A DNA stretch of 64,000 nt, taken from the NCBI GenBank assembly GCA_028023455.1, contig JAQFVV010012668.1:186001-250000 (forward strand), read 5' to 3'. Position numbers and translations under genes: made by a program. The notes under the pieces are model-generated. The model was not told the DNA's origin. It ran no database searches and saw only the letters and a program-made list of their open reading frames with translations. Shown here piece by piece: positions 36,501 to 49,409 of the stretch. Origin of the DNA: Epiperipatus broadwayi. Taxonomy: Eukaryota; Onychophora; Udeonychophora; Euonychophora; Peripatidae. Each line of letters begins with the position of its first letter. The first letter of the stretch is position 1.

Positions 36501-37755
36501 CAACTTTTGACCTTATAAAATATAAACAATTAAAGAAAATAAGAATCCACTTTTCTGATATAGATTTGAAAGGGTTAAAACATAAATTATGATTTTTATT
36601 TAATTTGAAATTTAATCTATATGAAACTTTAAATATTTTTAAATATGTATGTTTTCAGATATTTTATGTAATCTGATTATTAGTTTTATAAGTTAAATTT
36701 TCTAAGTTAAATAGATTAAAAATAGGAATGTAATTCAATTTAAATTAGATGTTTTAAATTAATCATATTTTACATTGAAAATAATGTTTTAATTTAATTT
36801 ATAATTTTAATTTACATTATGAGGTTCATTTTGATTATTTAATTTTTTTAAAAACTATTTTCAAATTGTCTAATTTAATTAACCATTTCAACTATTAATG
36901 ATTTTAACTAATTTTTAAATTGGAATAAGGTATTATTTTTCCTATAATATCCCCAAAATAGTAATAAACAAATGTATATTTTTTATAATGACAAACTATT
37001 AAACCTATACATGGAAATCAAATTTATATAATAGAAAATAACTGTGATTGGCAAATAGTTGGTTTCTATAATATGGTAGGGTTAATGGCCTAGGTATTTT
37101 GTATCATTAAAATCATCAATGCTATTTTTATTTTACAATACAAAAATAATATAATTTGTTTTAATAGGATATAGTTTTATAAAGTTCACTGGTAAATATA
37201 TCAAAGAGCAAACTAGGCACAAACACATACATACCACAGATTATGGTTGTTAAAACTCAGCAAGGAAATATGCAGATTACAGTTTTGGAATGCAAAGAAA
37301 CAAAAATATTACAAATTAATAATAAATAATATTTAACTAATTAACTATAATTAATTTTATGAATACAAATAAAAGAATTATATTTTTATTAATAGACTTA
37401 TTATCAGATCATCAATTAATAATAAGTTAGGTATCTATTTTTAAATTATTATCCAAACTTAAACAATAATGAAAATTAAATAGGTAATATTTAAAAGGAA
37501 AAAAAATTAAAACAATCATAATTTAAAACTATAAAATAAAGAACTCATCTCTCCAGTGTTTTAAATGAGAGCAAGTTTGTACAAACTTTGTAAATTTTAA
37601 ACTTGAATCTGGAATATATTCATAATTGCGATTAGTCACTCATTAGACTATAGATTATCCACTTAATGAATAATATTTCTGTAGGATAATTTTCATTACA
37701 CCACTTACACACAAGATAAGAACTGTTTTCTGTCTGCTTTTAATACTGTGTGGAG
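33523..37755. other. No recognisable gene
   Basis: About 4.2 kb of AT-rich sequence. Minus-strand frames at 33725-33883 and 35026-35328 (100 codons) look mildly protein-like but match no family I know and are near chance length. No RNA or repeat recognised. Confidence 0.5.
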
Positions 37756-37758
37756 AGG

Positions 37759-38145
<387 letters not shown>

Positions 38146-38404
38146 TTATCTACAAGGTGTTAAAAGTGTACAGAAACCCTGAAAAAGTATGGTGTAGTAA
38201 AAATTACTTCACAAAAATATTATTCATCAAGTGGATAATTTATATTTGATATGTTATTTTTTTTATTGAAAAGTGCATAGAATTTGAATCTGGATAGAGA
38301 TCACCTATTCAATTTCAAATGTTGATCTTAATTACTTTACCAAACAATAGTAAATATTCTTTTTTTTTTAAATTTCTTTCTACTGGTATGATCACAAATC
38401 TGTG

Positions 38405-38871
38405 TTAAAATACTACACATCACATGATCATCATTTCCTATGCTTACACAAGCTGTCAAAACAAAGAAAAACTCTCCATACAGTATTGTCACCCAGTGTA
38501 AGCTGTAGTAATGAATGGATTCAAAAAGGTTTATGTGTAAAATCCCTGCCTAGTAGTTATTCATACAATACCCCCAGTCTAGTTTCTAGTGTGGGTCTTT
38601 CATCAAGGAATCCTAGACCTTAGAGCACAGTACCTTCATTTTGAACTCATAGCTTTATGGTTAATTAAAAAGATAGAAGGTGGCTGTTGGAGAATTGTAT
38701 TAAAAATCATAAAGTCTATGAGTAATACTCTCAGATCTAAGACTCCTCACTGATAAAAGTCACAAGCTAGAAACTAGTCTAGGAATATTGGGAAACAAGG
38801 CACTAAATAAAGATTTTACTCAAAAATTGTTATTATGGCTTGCACTAGGTGACACTATTGTATGGAGAGTA
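38405..38871. mobile_element. H1 foldback element, copy 2, with hammerhead relics on both strands
   Basis: The arm ACTCTCCATACAGTATTGTC (38471-38490) recurs inverted at the right end (38852-38871). Each half carries a decayed hammerhead: plus strand 38735-38795 (CTGATAA, GAAACTAGTC) and minus strand about 38573-38618 (TTGATGA, GAAACTAGAC). The outer left part CACATCACATGATCATC corresponds to the outer block of copies 1 and 3. The right end is directly joined to a LINE 3' piece. Confidence 0.7.
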
Positions 38872-39220
38872 AGGAAGGTATAGAAAATATTAGGCACCTG
38901 TTGATTGAATGTAAATGCTTGAAAGCAGAAAGGGTACAGATAATGAAGTTATGGGAGAATAGACATGAACAAATTGACTATACAGAAAGTGAGTTATTAG
39001 GTTTTATGTTGGGTTTGTGAAGAGATAAGGGGGGTTTAGATATAAAGGCCATAGAGTTGACAAAGATTATGTTGTGGAAATGGGATGGGGCAGAATATGG
39101 TAAGACTTAAGAGTGGGAAATGGAGAATAAAATGGCTAACAGGTTTATCTGGGCATAATTGCTGAGATATTCTTGATTTCGTTTAAGGAGAAGCCAAAAT
39201 ACATCACATCACATCACAAA
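38872..39220 (+). pseudogene. LINE ORF2 C-terminal end with CATCA-repeat tail
   Basis: Reads EGIENIRHLLIECKCLKAER (about 38876-38935), the His...Cys part of a LINE C-terminal zinc motif, then SELLGFMLGL, a stop, and GLDIKAIELTKIMLWKWDG to 39110. A short CATCA tandem (39201-39218) follows, resembling a microsatellite-type LINE 3' end. 5'-truncated at the H1 junction. Confidence 0.6.
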
Positions 39221-39239
39221 TAGGTGCATAAAAACAATT

Positions 39240-40015
39240 TATTTTTACTGAGTTCATTTTTAATATAAAATTTAGTAAATGTTAATTTAAATTAATATTT
39301 ATTTGCTTATATATATATATATTGTAGCTTATGTTCACGACAAAGATGTTTTTTAAAATGTTATTCCTTTTCTATACTGCTTATATTTTTAAATGTAAAT
39401 TTTATTTTAAATTAATATTTATCAATTTTATTATTAATTATTACAGGAATAAATAATGCATTTTTTAAAAAAAAAATCAAATGTATATTATACCATATTC
39501 ATTATTGCTAATTTACATTTTTCAAAATATAATTTAATTATTGAATATAATTTTTATTAAATAATATTTGTTTTTTTATATTCAAATAAGTATAAATTTA
39601 AATTAACGTTTATGTATTTATATTGGCTTTTTATTAGTATTGGAAAGTTTTTAAATAGATAACCAATATTCATGTAATTTAATTTAAATAAGAATTATTA
39701 AAAATTCACTTTATTAAAAGTTTATATAATCAAATTTAAAGCACGTCTTCCCTTATAACCAGGTCACTTCATATAATTAAAGCATTTGTAAAATTTTCAT
39801 TGCGACTTATTAAAAATTTTCAATACTTTTTGCATTACTTTATCCTTACTTAAAAATATTTCATTATGCATTTGAATCCAATGCTTTTTTTTTTTAATCT
39901 TTTGATTTTATTTTACTGGTAGTTTTGACAGATTCACGGTCCTCATCTGAGTTAAAACATCATTTTAATACCATATTAAAATGTATTGTTGGATCAGAGC
40001 CTTTAATTCAGAACA
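39240..40015. other. No recognisable gene
   Basis: AT-rich sequence without recognisable content. Confidence 0.55.
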
Positions 40016-40019
40016 TTAA

Positions 40020-40700
40020 AGCAAATCTACAAAGCCACTTAGTTTTATTGCTTACAATAGATTAGGAAGACTCATGCCAATGTCTCATATACTTAGATTT
40101 AACAATACAAAGAAACATGTCTCATCTTGATTACTCCATGCATGTTCAATTGCTCAAAATTTGTGAATTCATGCATCCTAATTCAACTGTTTCTCAATCT
40201 CACAAACTCATAGGTCTAACCTCCTTCATATTCAGTAACCATGCTCTATATAAACATGAATTATTTCACAAGGCAAACATAGGATTATACATCAAAGATT
40301 TAATGGATATTGGATTTAAACACAGTCTTCTAAAAAGAATTTTACAACAAAGTAAATTCTAACTCTCCTACTGATATGAGACCATGACTTCTCTTGTCTT
40401 ATATTCCTACATTAACAAAAACTTTCAATAAAACATTATCTCCAACTTATCACCTTATTTGTTATACCCCCACCCATCTACCAATAGATTACTCAACAAC
40501 TCCAAGAATAGACTTGAACCTAACTTACCCCTAGCACTTTTTATAAAGTTAAATGCCACCAAACTGGATGCCAATCAATCTATTATGATAAAACTCGAGA
40601 ATTATTATCTACATACCTTACACAGCATCAATATCTATACAAAAGAGCTTCAGACAAACCAGGATACAGCTTTATCTTTCTGGAACCCCAAAAGGTGACA
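40020..40700 (+). pseudogene. Penelope-like element fragment: RT end, linker and decayed GIY-YIG domain
   Basis: Reads LIYLDLTIQR (about 40085-40115; PLE RT has Y-L-D-L-x-I after the catalytic region), HPNSTVSQSHKLIGL (the HP...HK motif), LYIKDLMDIGFKHSLLKRIL (connector) and then LALFIKLNATKLDANQSI (about 40531-40585), a degraded GIY-YIG start where a KLNC..CDA-YIG pattern is expected; the Cys residues are lost. Frameshifts near 40362 and 40450. It belongs to a different PLE lineage from those at 54660-58250. Confidence 0.75.
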
Positions 40701-40929
40701 GGACACTAATTTATTCTTTTTTCTGAACCATTTAATAGAAAGAAATGACTCAAAGAGGAAAATCAGAGAGACATGATATATATCCAATAACAATAATGCT
40801 ATCACTACTCTTTCCTATTGCATTGCCAAATGTATACCATATAATACTCAATTGTCCAAGCACTTTACTATTTTTACAATGCTTTATTTTCCACCCTTTT
40901 CTACAATTTACATTTTACAATCCTTTACC

Positions 40930-41940
40930 CCTAAATACTCAAATGTATTATAATCAATTATATGCTTTTTATAAAAATATCTTATTATTGTATATATTCT
41001 TATATTCAACATTTTAGTATCATCTTTTTTAATTATCCCAAATATATTATTATCTTTCAACATATTCATTTTTTCTACATAATCCGGTGTATTAATCATT
41101 ACCAATTTATTCCCTTTATCCGACTTTATAAAAATTATTTTATTCTTATACTTATCTTTTATTTCCTTGATATCCTTTATTTTAACAACATTATCCTTAT
41201 TAATTCCTTTATTTTTCTGTTTCTTCCTTATTTTATAAATCATATTTTCTATTTCATTATTAAATTCTTCCATCCAAACTTTATCTTCATTATTAATAAT
41301 TTTATTACTATCTATATTCTGATAATAATAAATTTTATAATTCTCTTCTAAATACTTTTGTGCTACTTTCTCCTTTATCGTTCTCAATTCTATTACATCA
41401 TTATTCCCATTATATCCGTACGGTAATACTTAATCCTTTTTACTTATAATTTCTTTTTCTTTTTTTGTCAATTCTACACATGTCATATTATAAATTTTAT
41501 TCTTATAATTATCCCATTTTTTCTCATCTTTCTTTAATCCTTTCTCTTCTTTTAATATCCTTAATTTTTTCTTATGTCTATTCTTTATATTTTTATTAAT
41601 CAATAACTTGTTTAGCTCACATAATTTTCTAAAAATTCTTTCTTCTTTTGTCAGTTATTTTTCTTGTTAATATTGATTCAAGGCTTAAAATATCTCTAAA
41701 TAACTTTTGTTTTATGCCATAATTATTATTAATAAACACTTTTAATAGTATCTTTTCCAATTCTTCTATAAACTTGATTTTTCTTCTTATCATTTTTCTA
41801 AAACAATTAATCCTTATAAATTTTGTTATTATACCCAATCTTTTACATTCTTTTAAAAATTTTATATTGTTATTAATATTATTTAATTTAATCACAAATG
41901 TCTATCTTTTATTCAAATAGTCTGCTGCTTCTTTACCTTC
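40930..41940 (-). pseudogene. PLE N-terminal region and start of reverse transcriptase
   Basis: Minus-strand frames: N-terminal NNIKFLKECKRLGIITKF (about 41821-41875) followed by basic sequence. A 159-codon frame (40908-41387) then contains NKIIFIKSDKGNKLVMIN and PDYVEKMNMLKDN, matching the PLE RT N-terminal D-K-G-x-x-x-V motif and following Y-x-x...L-x-D, and ends LGVKDCKM before the repeat. Stops between 41400 and 41620 break the frame. Would have encoded the RT of a Penelope-like retroelement; non-functional. Confidence 0.8.
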
Positions 41941-42180
41941 CTTCTCTTTAATATAATCTATCAAATTCTTAATATTCTTTATATGCTCCATGTATCCACA
42001 CATATATCTATATCAATCTTTCTTCTTATCCAAACTCTATTTCCAGTATTCCATTACCTTCATCAAGAAATATAATAAATACTCTTTCCTATTGCATTGC
42101 CAAATGTATACCATATAATACTCAATAGTTCAAGCATTTTACTACTTTTACAATGCTTTATTTTTCACCCTTTTCTACAG

Positions 42181-42215
42181 TTTACATTTTCGATTGTCCC
42201 AGCAATCTTCTTCAG
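42181..42215 (-). ncRNA. Hammerhead-like motif in the PLE terminal repeat
   Basis: Minus strand: CTGAAGA (42209-42215), one extra A, stem II GATTG-CTGGGA-CAATC (perfect 5 bp), GAAA (42188-42191). Core bases fit C-U-G-A-N-G-A...GAAA, but the extra A next to stem II and a stem I of only about 3 bp make it a degraded or inactive version. The position within a PLE repeat is where hammerheads are known to occur. Confidence 0.5.
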
Positions 42216-42319
42216 AACATTATATCTCCTAATCTCAATTTGAAAAAGGTGGAAAATAAAGCATTGTAAAAGTAATAAAGTGCTTGGTCAATTGAGTATT
42301 ATATGGTAATAATGCTATT

Positions 42320-43655
42320 AATCGCAAAGATTCATCTTTCCTCCTCTCCAAGAAATGGACACTCTAATATAAATAATTAACATTGTAATTTAAATAAATT
42401 TGAATTCTATCAACTGTATATACATACACACTAATCTCTCCATTATTTTCCAACATTATCTTATCATGAATATGAGGTCATAAGTTTTTAAAAGCACTCA
42501 GCCATATAATTTTTATAGAACTTATAAATTTCTCTATTAATGTGTATAAATGCATATATTATGTTTGTTACATTTTATATATGAGAAGTATAATCTTTAA
42601 AAAAACTATCAAAAATTATTAACAAGTTTAATTATTTTAAAAATTGAAAAAGAATTAATAGTACTTGTAAGTTTTTCTGTAAACAAAGATGGCAACCTGT
42701 AGTTTTGATAAATATAAAGTTTCTATGGCCTACAATTTACTGATAGTTGTTAGATTAAAATACTGTTAAATTTTAAAAAAGGGAATAAATTCTGGTAAAC
42801 TTCATGAAGAAGCTTTATTTCAATTTTTTTTTTACTTATATTATAATGTGGGAAGCGATAAGATTCTCTCGACATTGTTGTCCTTTAGTTCATTTCAGCA
42901 TATTTCTTTTCGTCATCATTTTTTTTTTTGTAAAATGTCATAATGATAAAAATTTGTGACCTTCCTGATACTAAATGCAATGCAGTGGACTATTTCCAAA
43001 GATAGTGGATATTTCCTCCCAAAAAGTGTGTGTTAATTGTCACAATATGACTGCACACTGCTGTCATCAAAAAATATAAATTATTAGTAATTTATTTTGA
43101 CTTGAAATATTTAATTTTCAAAAATGTAATGTTATGTTAGCAGCTAATGTAAATATGGCATGAAGCAATTTATAAGCTTAGTTTCTATGTAAGCAAATCT
43201 ACTTAAACTTATGAATGTGAAAAATATCACAGTTTTGCAATAAATATTTAAAAAGATTAAACTTTTAAAGCATAATTTATTAGATATCAGAGAAATAAAT
43301 AATTATTCATTAGGATGTTTAAAAATAATAAAAATTAAGAAATATTTCATTGATTTTATAAACTGAAAATAATCTTTCTAGAAATGATGACATATAAACA
43401 TCGTTTTGTTTACAATCTCATTTTTTAATATTTACAGAAATAAAATGTGAACATTTAAAATTTATTTCAGTAGTAAACAAAAATATCTATTGAATGAAGT
43501 CAAATTTATTATTTTCAGATAAGTAATAATCATTTGATCATATATTTTCCATTGATTTGAGAGACAAAGAAAAACATCAGAAAATGCACCAGAATGCTAA
43601 AATTTGAGTGCATGTTAGAATGATTAAACATGTGGCATAGAATGTGAATATATAT
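42320..43655. other. Mostly gene-free; diverged half-copy of the 145-bp foldback MITE at 42463-42519
   Basis: TGAATATGAGGTCATAAG and AGCACTCAGCCATATAA in 42466-42510 resemble one arm of the foldback MITE at 14693-15049. Otherwise nothing is recognisable. Confidence 0.45.
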
Positions 43656-43659
43656 CCAC

Positions 43660-44690
43660 TTTTTTGCACTTTTAGTCTTGTGCATTATTTTAGGGTTTAC
43701 ATCCGGATTAATTACTTCCAAGAAGGCCCTGTTTAAATTTATTGTTGTGAATTGGTTCTCTTTAATCACTGTAAAATCCAATTGAGTAAACCAGTCACAT
43801 CCTAATAAATTGTTCTGCTTACCAGCAGGTACAATAAGAGGCAGGTGTCTAGTTTTATTGGTCATCATAACCTTCACTCTTGCCTGACCAAAGAATTCTA
43901 CTAGATTCTCTTGGTAATCATTGTTTTGCTGCTAGAATGCAGCTGAAATTTATTACTCTTATTAATGATAGACCAAGTCATGTTTCACATTTTGGACACT
44001 ACAGACACTGTGTCCAGTTCAACTGTGATTGGTGTATTATTAATAATAAATCTGTTTGAATACAAAGTCACTGTTTCTTATATTGTTTATGCAGGAAATT
44101 TATTTTTTGACTTTAAATTGCTTTTTTGCTTTTTGAAATGGATTTATCCATTCTGTCATTAGTTATTTGTTGCTTCATTTTAAAACAAGCAGTTTTTGTG
44201 TGACTGATATGCATGCAATATATACGCACTGTACAACAGAGTGGATATTTTATGTGTATCAGTTCATTATATCTGAAACAATATTTTTCACTCATTGTTG
44301 ATTTATATGAGCTATCAGTTGGGTGCTTGAGAGACCCGATGTTTTTTTCAATACTTTTAATTTTATATTTCATCTTTTTCAATGACTTTGTTTACTAGCT
44401 ATTGAAACTTCTAGTGGTTCTTGAGATAAAGTGGATTCAAAGGTTATGTCAGGATCTATTAGGAGCATGACCCTAAGATTATGATCACTTGTTCTGCAGA
44501 TAAATCAATTGCATAGAACTTTGATAAGAAATTCTTTAAAACATATTCTAACAACAAAATCTCTAGCTTTTCTCTTTTCCCTTGAACCCAAAGATTGAAA
44601 TGATATCTCTGCATTATTGTTAAGTGTTTAGGTGTAAAAAAGTTGTAATGGGATGGGGTATCAAAGGGTGGAATGGGTTTCCAGGGATGA
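43660..44690 (-). pseudogene. Ty3/Gypsy gag-protease fragment
   Basis: Minus strand, in order: gag-like PPFDTP, YHFNLWVQGKREK and a later VMLLIDPDITFESTLSQEP (about 44400-44460); two decayed zinc knuckles (CFRYNELIH and YCMHISHTKTAC in 44190-44300, each with one Cys replaced); aspartic protease start ITVELDTVSVVS (about 43990-44030) where D-T-G is expected, the Gly being Val; and its C-terminal part RHLPLIVPAGKQNNLLGCDW (about 43787-43850), the typical LLG-x-x-W block. RT, RNase H and integrase are not found. Broken by frameshifts and non-functional. Confidence 0.75.
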
Positions 44691-44699
44691 TGGCAAATA

Positions 44700-47170
44700 T
44701 TTCAAATAAAATTAATTTAAATAATGAGATAAAATATTAAAGTAATAAAATAAGATATTCAATAAAAATATATAAGAAATTTTATATATTATAAAGAGCA
44801 TGAGATCAAGAAATATCTGAGAGATCACCCAATCAGCTCAGAAGAGATCAGTCATTTAACTCCTTAGAGCAACCATAATTATCATTAATCATACATTATA
44901 AAGTAAAAGTAAGTAATACTCAAAATAACCATTCATTATTAGGAATGATCCATCAATCAAATAACATCAATACAATAAATCAACAGTTAATTTTGTGACT
45001 GTATTTGAACAATACAAAATATAAATCAACAATCAATCTGGTGACTTGATTTGAAATGGGTCTTCTGTAAACCAGGCCAACTATTTAGCTATTGCCAACT
45101 TGGGCAATTTTTTAAACATTAATTTGGATACACCAACTAAGTGCTCATCCATCAAAATACATAATCATAAAAACAATAATTCGGGGACACTAAAATATGC
45201 TGATCATCATCAATGCTTCTGGCCACTTAGTACCATTAATGCACTGGCCAAATATAAACTTCATTTCTAAAATTAAACTAAAATAAAATGTAGTGCAGGG
45301 ATTTTAAATAATATAATCTTAGTGCTATACCAGGACAATGCCATACTGGAATATCCTTTGCACTAATAATACATCTCCATTCATATATTCAGCCATTATA
45401 CTCAAATCTAGTTCAGAGAACATGAGATCTATAACTGTTATAGTGATCAAGAGATCATGCTAACATACAATATTCTAAACTTGAGAATTAAGTCACTGGA
45501 GTAATTTTAACAATTAAATACATGTTTATTAACAACAATAAAAAAATGAAATTAAAATTGCTAGAATATGGCTATACATATAAGCTTTCTGATTTTGCTT
45601 AACATACAACAAAAATTGTCACATTGTGATTTACATGTTTAATATATAAACTTCAAGTTAGTACATTGATTTACATATATATTCCAATATGTTTGTTTAA
45701 AACACAATCAGCACAAAGACATGTGGCTTTATATTTGAATTGTTCCTAATCTATAAATGAAATTCAGTTTTATACAGATTCAACAACATATTTAGCATAC
45801 ATGTGTGTGCATATTGAATTGCAGGTGCACACCGATATCCTCATCATATATTTCATTTTTGTCAAAATAAAGTTATTAAAAATAATTTTTGCAATTCCAT
45901 TTGGAAATCATATAAATAGCATTCATTACTTTTATAGTAAGTTCTAATCTTTATTGATTAGTTTCTTAAAAAAATAAATAATATCATTTTTTTCTTTTAA
46001 AAATATAAAGTCAATTTTTGTTTGACAGGTACTTGTTGATTGATTAATTAGATAAGCATTTAAAAAATATTCTTTCAAGATTCTTTTAATTCAAGTAAAA
46101 ATCATTTGCATTTTAAGTTATATATTTTAAATGTCATTTTTTAAAGGAGTTACCAAAACCAATTTCTTCAATAATATATATAAAATCATCTGTGGATTGT
46201 TTCTTTCTTTAAGACCTATGATTCAAACAAATTATTCATTTGTTTTACTTTCAGTTACTACATTATACATTTAAAATTCATTTTAAGAATTTTAAACTAA
46301 CTCACCAGTTCTATATACATTTATTTGTACTTCTCTGCATATAGCTAAAATAGCATACATATAATTAATTTTTCATCCACTGGTGGTTTTTCTAAGCAAG
46401 CTGGTAGACTGGCTTGTCATCATCAAAATAGGTATTATCAGATAAGTGTTGTTCTGCAGTTGGTTCCACTTCAACTTCAGACAAGCTAACTGTTCTGTCT
46501 TTATTTGTTCAGGTTAATGACTCATTAGATGTTGACCTAGACTTCAAAAAATCAAAACTCTTCTGAAAGGGAACTAGTAGCAGCTCCTGGATTTACTGCT
46601 CTGCCTTCAACTATCCATGGTAGCAATCTATATAGCTCTGGAAACCATCTCTTTTGGCCATCTAAAACCAACTGTTGCAAAATTCAACCAACTGCAACAA
46701 AATATTATAACCAACCTTGCAGCTAGATATTAGCCAACTGCTTCTTAAAAATATTAAAACCAAACTGAACTGATATTTATATCAATTCTTTTTATAAGTC
46801 ACCTGCAGTGATACAAACACCTTAATTGAAAACAGTTTCTTGTGTCTAATTCATATCTTGATTAAAAACAATTTTTAAAAGCTACTTTTAGATTTCTACT
46901 AAAGTGTCATCTTCACATTTTTACTTAGATAGAGAATTGTACACAAGCATTAATTAAAAGATTTTTCAAAAATAAATCATGCTTGTTTTTAAATTCAAAA
47001 TCAGAATACAATATTAATATTTACTTAGAACTTTTTTAAAATATTTTAATTTATAATAAAATTCTGTTTTAAATCCAGAGTTATTTAACCCTTTACAATT
47101 TATTATTATTCCTAATGAATGTAGAAAAATATCTATAAAAATTTGTCTGTGTTTATTTCTATTTTTCCTT
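44700..47170. other. No recognisable gene
   Basis: Slightly less AT-rich around 44800-45500 and 46380-46780. These could be parts of the Gypsy element or its LTR, but I cannot show it. A 36-codon minus-strand frame near 46570-46670 is not recognised. Confidence 0.45.
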
Positions 47171-47172
47171 TC

Positions 47173-47176
<4 letters not shown>

Positions 47177-47240
<64 letters not shown>

Positions 47241-47276
47241 ATATATAATATATATATAATATATATATATATATAG
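47177..47276. repeat. (TA)n microsatellite, imperfect
   Basis: About 60 bp of pure TA followed by about 40 bp of interrupted TA/TAA. Confidence 0.95.
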
Positions 47277-48550
47277 CACACAACTATGTAGATGTGAACC
47301 ATGTAACCCAACTGGTTCCAGTAAAGATAATGCTTTGTACAAAATCTATATTATCCAGTGTCTCTGATGTTGTTTATGATTTAAGGACCTTGTAAGTCTG
47401 GGGTTCAATTATTGACATAAGCATGGCTAATTTCAATTCAGGCCCTTTGATTTGATTAGCTTGTAAAAAGATTATTCGATCTTTATAGCTTGGCCAATTC
47501 TCTGAGTAGGGTGGATCAAATGCTTCAATTGAGCCAAAATTAGTTATTCTGTTATTTTTCTCATCTATATATCATGAGAGTGAAAAAAAAATCTTTAATG
47601 TACCCATTTCACTTCTTGGAATCTTTTAATGTTTATTTAACAAGCTACTGTTTGTATCACTGTCAATTTCGATAAAAACAATATCTAACAACCCAATGGG
47701 GGAAGTTTCTGACTTTATTACTATGAGTAACCATTCTCACTTGATTTTACAAAGTTTTATTGAGACACTGATAAAGTTTGTGTCAATTTTTTCTGAATAA
47801 TGACAAAATCTAATGGTCTCTGGGGGGGGGGGGATTTTGTTGTTTAAAAATCTTTTTTCCTAGCTGAGAGGAATGTTTTTTAATCCTGTTAACTGTGCCA
47901 AATCTGTTATGTTTAGTCATGATTATACTTTTAACACAAATGAGTATACATACATTTTATAATGTATTTATTAGTAATACATAGATACAAAATTTATACT
48001 AGATTTACAAGTGTTATTTATAGATAGTTATATTCTGTTTGCTACTGTTGACAAGATATAGTTTCCAGTTCTAATGTGAACTGTTGATGAAAATATTGTA
48101 CATTCCCTTATAGATTTTTTACCCTTTTCCAGTTGTACTTGGCAGTCTGCCTTGTGATTAGTTATGGTGACCCTTTCAGGTATGATGACAGCTTGCCTCA
48201 AGTTGGGTTTAGTTTTGGAAGCTTCCAGTCCTGAAGGTTAAGTAACCTCACTGTGTAACTGTTAGCTTAAATAGTTATAGCCTGCAAGACAAGCATTGCC
48301 ATTTAGCAGAAGTTTCCTTTGACCATATATAGAGAACCATTCAGCCTTAATAGTTGTTCTCTGATTCTACTTTCAACAAGGCTGACTATTTATGGCTAGA
48401 TCCTCAACTCTAATGGAAACATTTGAACTCAGTGAGCAACATTGCCTACAGGCCTGTTTTTGTCATTGGCCATGCATTACCTCTTTATATACTCATTCAT
48501 TAGGAATGAAACTTAATTTGATTATGATAAGAAAGAAATCTGTACTAGTC
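47277..48550. other. No recognisable gene
   Basis: Moderately AT-rich with a run of about 12 G near 47822. The sequence 48100-48550 is less AT-rich and may belong to the PLE that follows, but no motif is visible. Confidence 0.45.
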
Positions 48551-48689
48551 CATTATTTGAAGGCAAGGAGAGATAAGACAGCTAGTGGAAAAGATAGTCT
48601 TAATATTGAAATTAGATAGTTTTCTATTGATCTTATAACAACTTTATAACTAGTTAAATGATCAATTTTATCTTTTTTTTTTAGTATCA

Positions 48690-49060
48690 ATGCTATGTAA
48701 AGCTTTACATAATACAAAGAGGTCTGAAATTTCATGTTTACAGTATTTAATAAGCTATGTAGGTCTATCTAGTAGATGAATTAATGTTACAATCAGGGAG
48801 CATGAAAATACTTTCAATCAAAAGATAAATACATCTGCTTTTATTTCACATTTTAAAGAAATTGGTCACATGATTTTAATAATGTTAAAATACTTAGCTA
48901 ATTTATAAAAGTATAATTTGAGCACAACAAGAGAATCTATTGAAATATTAAAGAGACTAGATGATTTAAATAAATCTGATGAAACATGATGTATTCCAGC
49001 CTTGTGGAGACCACTTATTTTATCTCTTTTAAAATCAACCTGAATCAATTAATTGTAAAA
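48690..49060 (+). pseudogene. PLE C-terminal GIY-YIG endonuclease relic
   Basis: Frames give YLISYVGLSSR (about 48747-48780; expected Y-I-G-x-[ST]-x-R), INVTIREHENTFNQK with the conserved E-H, then TSAFISHFKEIGHM (SAF-x-x-H...GH, about 48830-48872), FNNVKIL, RESIEILKRLDDLNKS and a C-terminal IPALW. This is the tail end of a Penelope-like ORF, encoding the DNA-nicking domain. Stops and frameshifts. It is followed within about 50 bp by H1 copy 3. Confidence 0.75.
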
Positions 49061-49112
49061 CTGAAAAATAAAAATTTTGTTAATCCACTTATTTTGAATA
49101 ATTAATCATTAA

Positions 49113-49387
49113 AACAGTAAAACTCTTCATACAGTAGTGCCACTCAGTGCAAACCAGAGTAATCAATGAAGGCCAGAAGGCTTGTGCATAAAATCACTAT
49201 CTAGTGCCTACTCATCTAATATCCCCAGACTGTTTTTTAATTTGTGGTTTTTGTCAATGAGAAGCCTTGGATCTGAGAGCACTACACCCATTGATTACTC
49301 TGGCTTGCACTGAGTGAGTTTTGCCTGTTTAATAACAGTTATGAGCAAGCATAAGAAATGTTTACCATGTGATGTTTAGTGGTTTAA
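49113..49387. mobile_element. H1 foldback element, copy 3, directly after a PLE coding relic
   Basis: Starts AAACAGTAAAACTC and ends with the outer block GCAAGCATAAGAAATG...CATGTGATGTTTAGTGG (about 49351-49384), the inverse of the left block of copy 1 (4303-4345). Inner arms GTGCCACTCAGTGCAAACC (49138-49156) and GGCTTGCACTGAGTGAG (49301-49317) pair. On the minus strand a decayed hammerhead (TTGACAA, AAACAGTC) is left at about 49212-49251; the plus-strand one is missing. Confidence 0.65.
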
Positions 49388-49409
49388 TAATCAATCATCA
49401 AATATATAT

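Larger units (their letters stand above)
40797..42310 (-). mobile_element. Internally deleted PLE flanked by terminal repeats (pLTR)
   Basis: A 111-bp segment occurs in direct orientation at 40806-40916 and 42080-42190, bracketing a minus-strand PLE coding relic. On the right side part of the repeat also occurs inverted (42245-42310 against 42107-42177). Direct terminal repeats plus a partial inverted copy is the known arrangement of Penelope-type elements. The coding part stops at the start of the RT and joins the left repeat at about 40920, so the RT core and GIY-YIG are deleted. Confidence 0.75.

Noticed and set aside
40962-41351. 129-codon plus-strand frame
   Set aside because: Antisense shadow of the minus-strand PLE coding relic.
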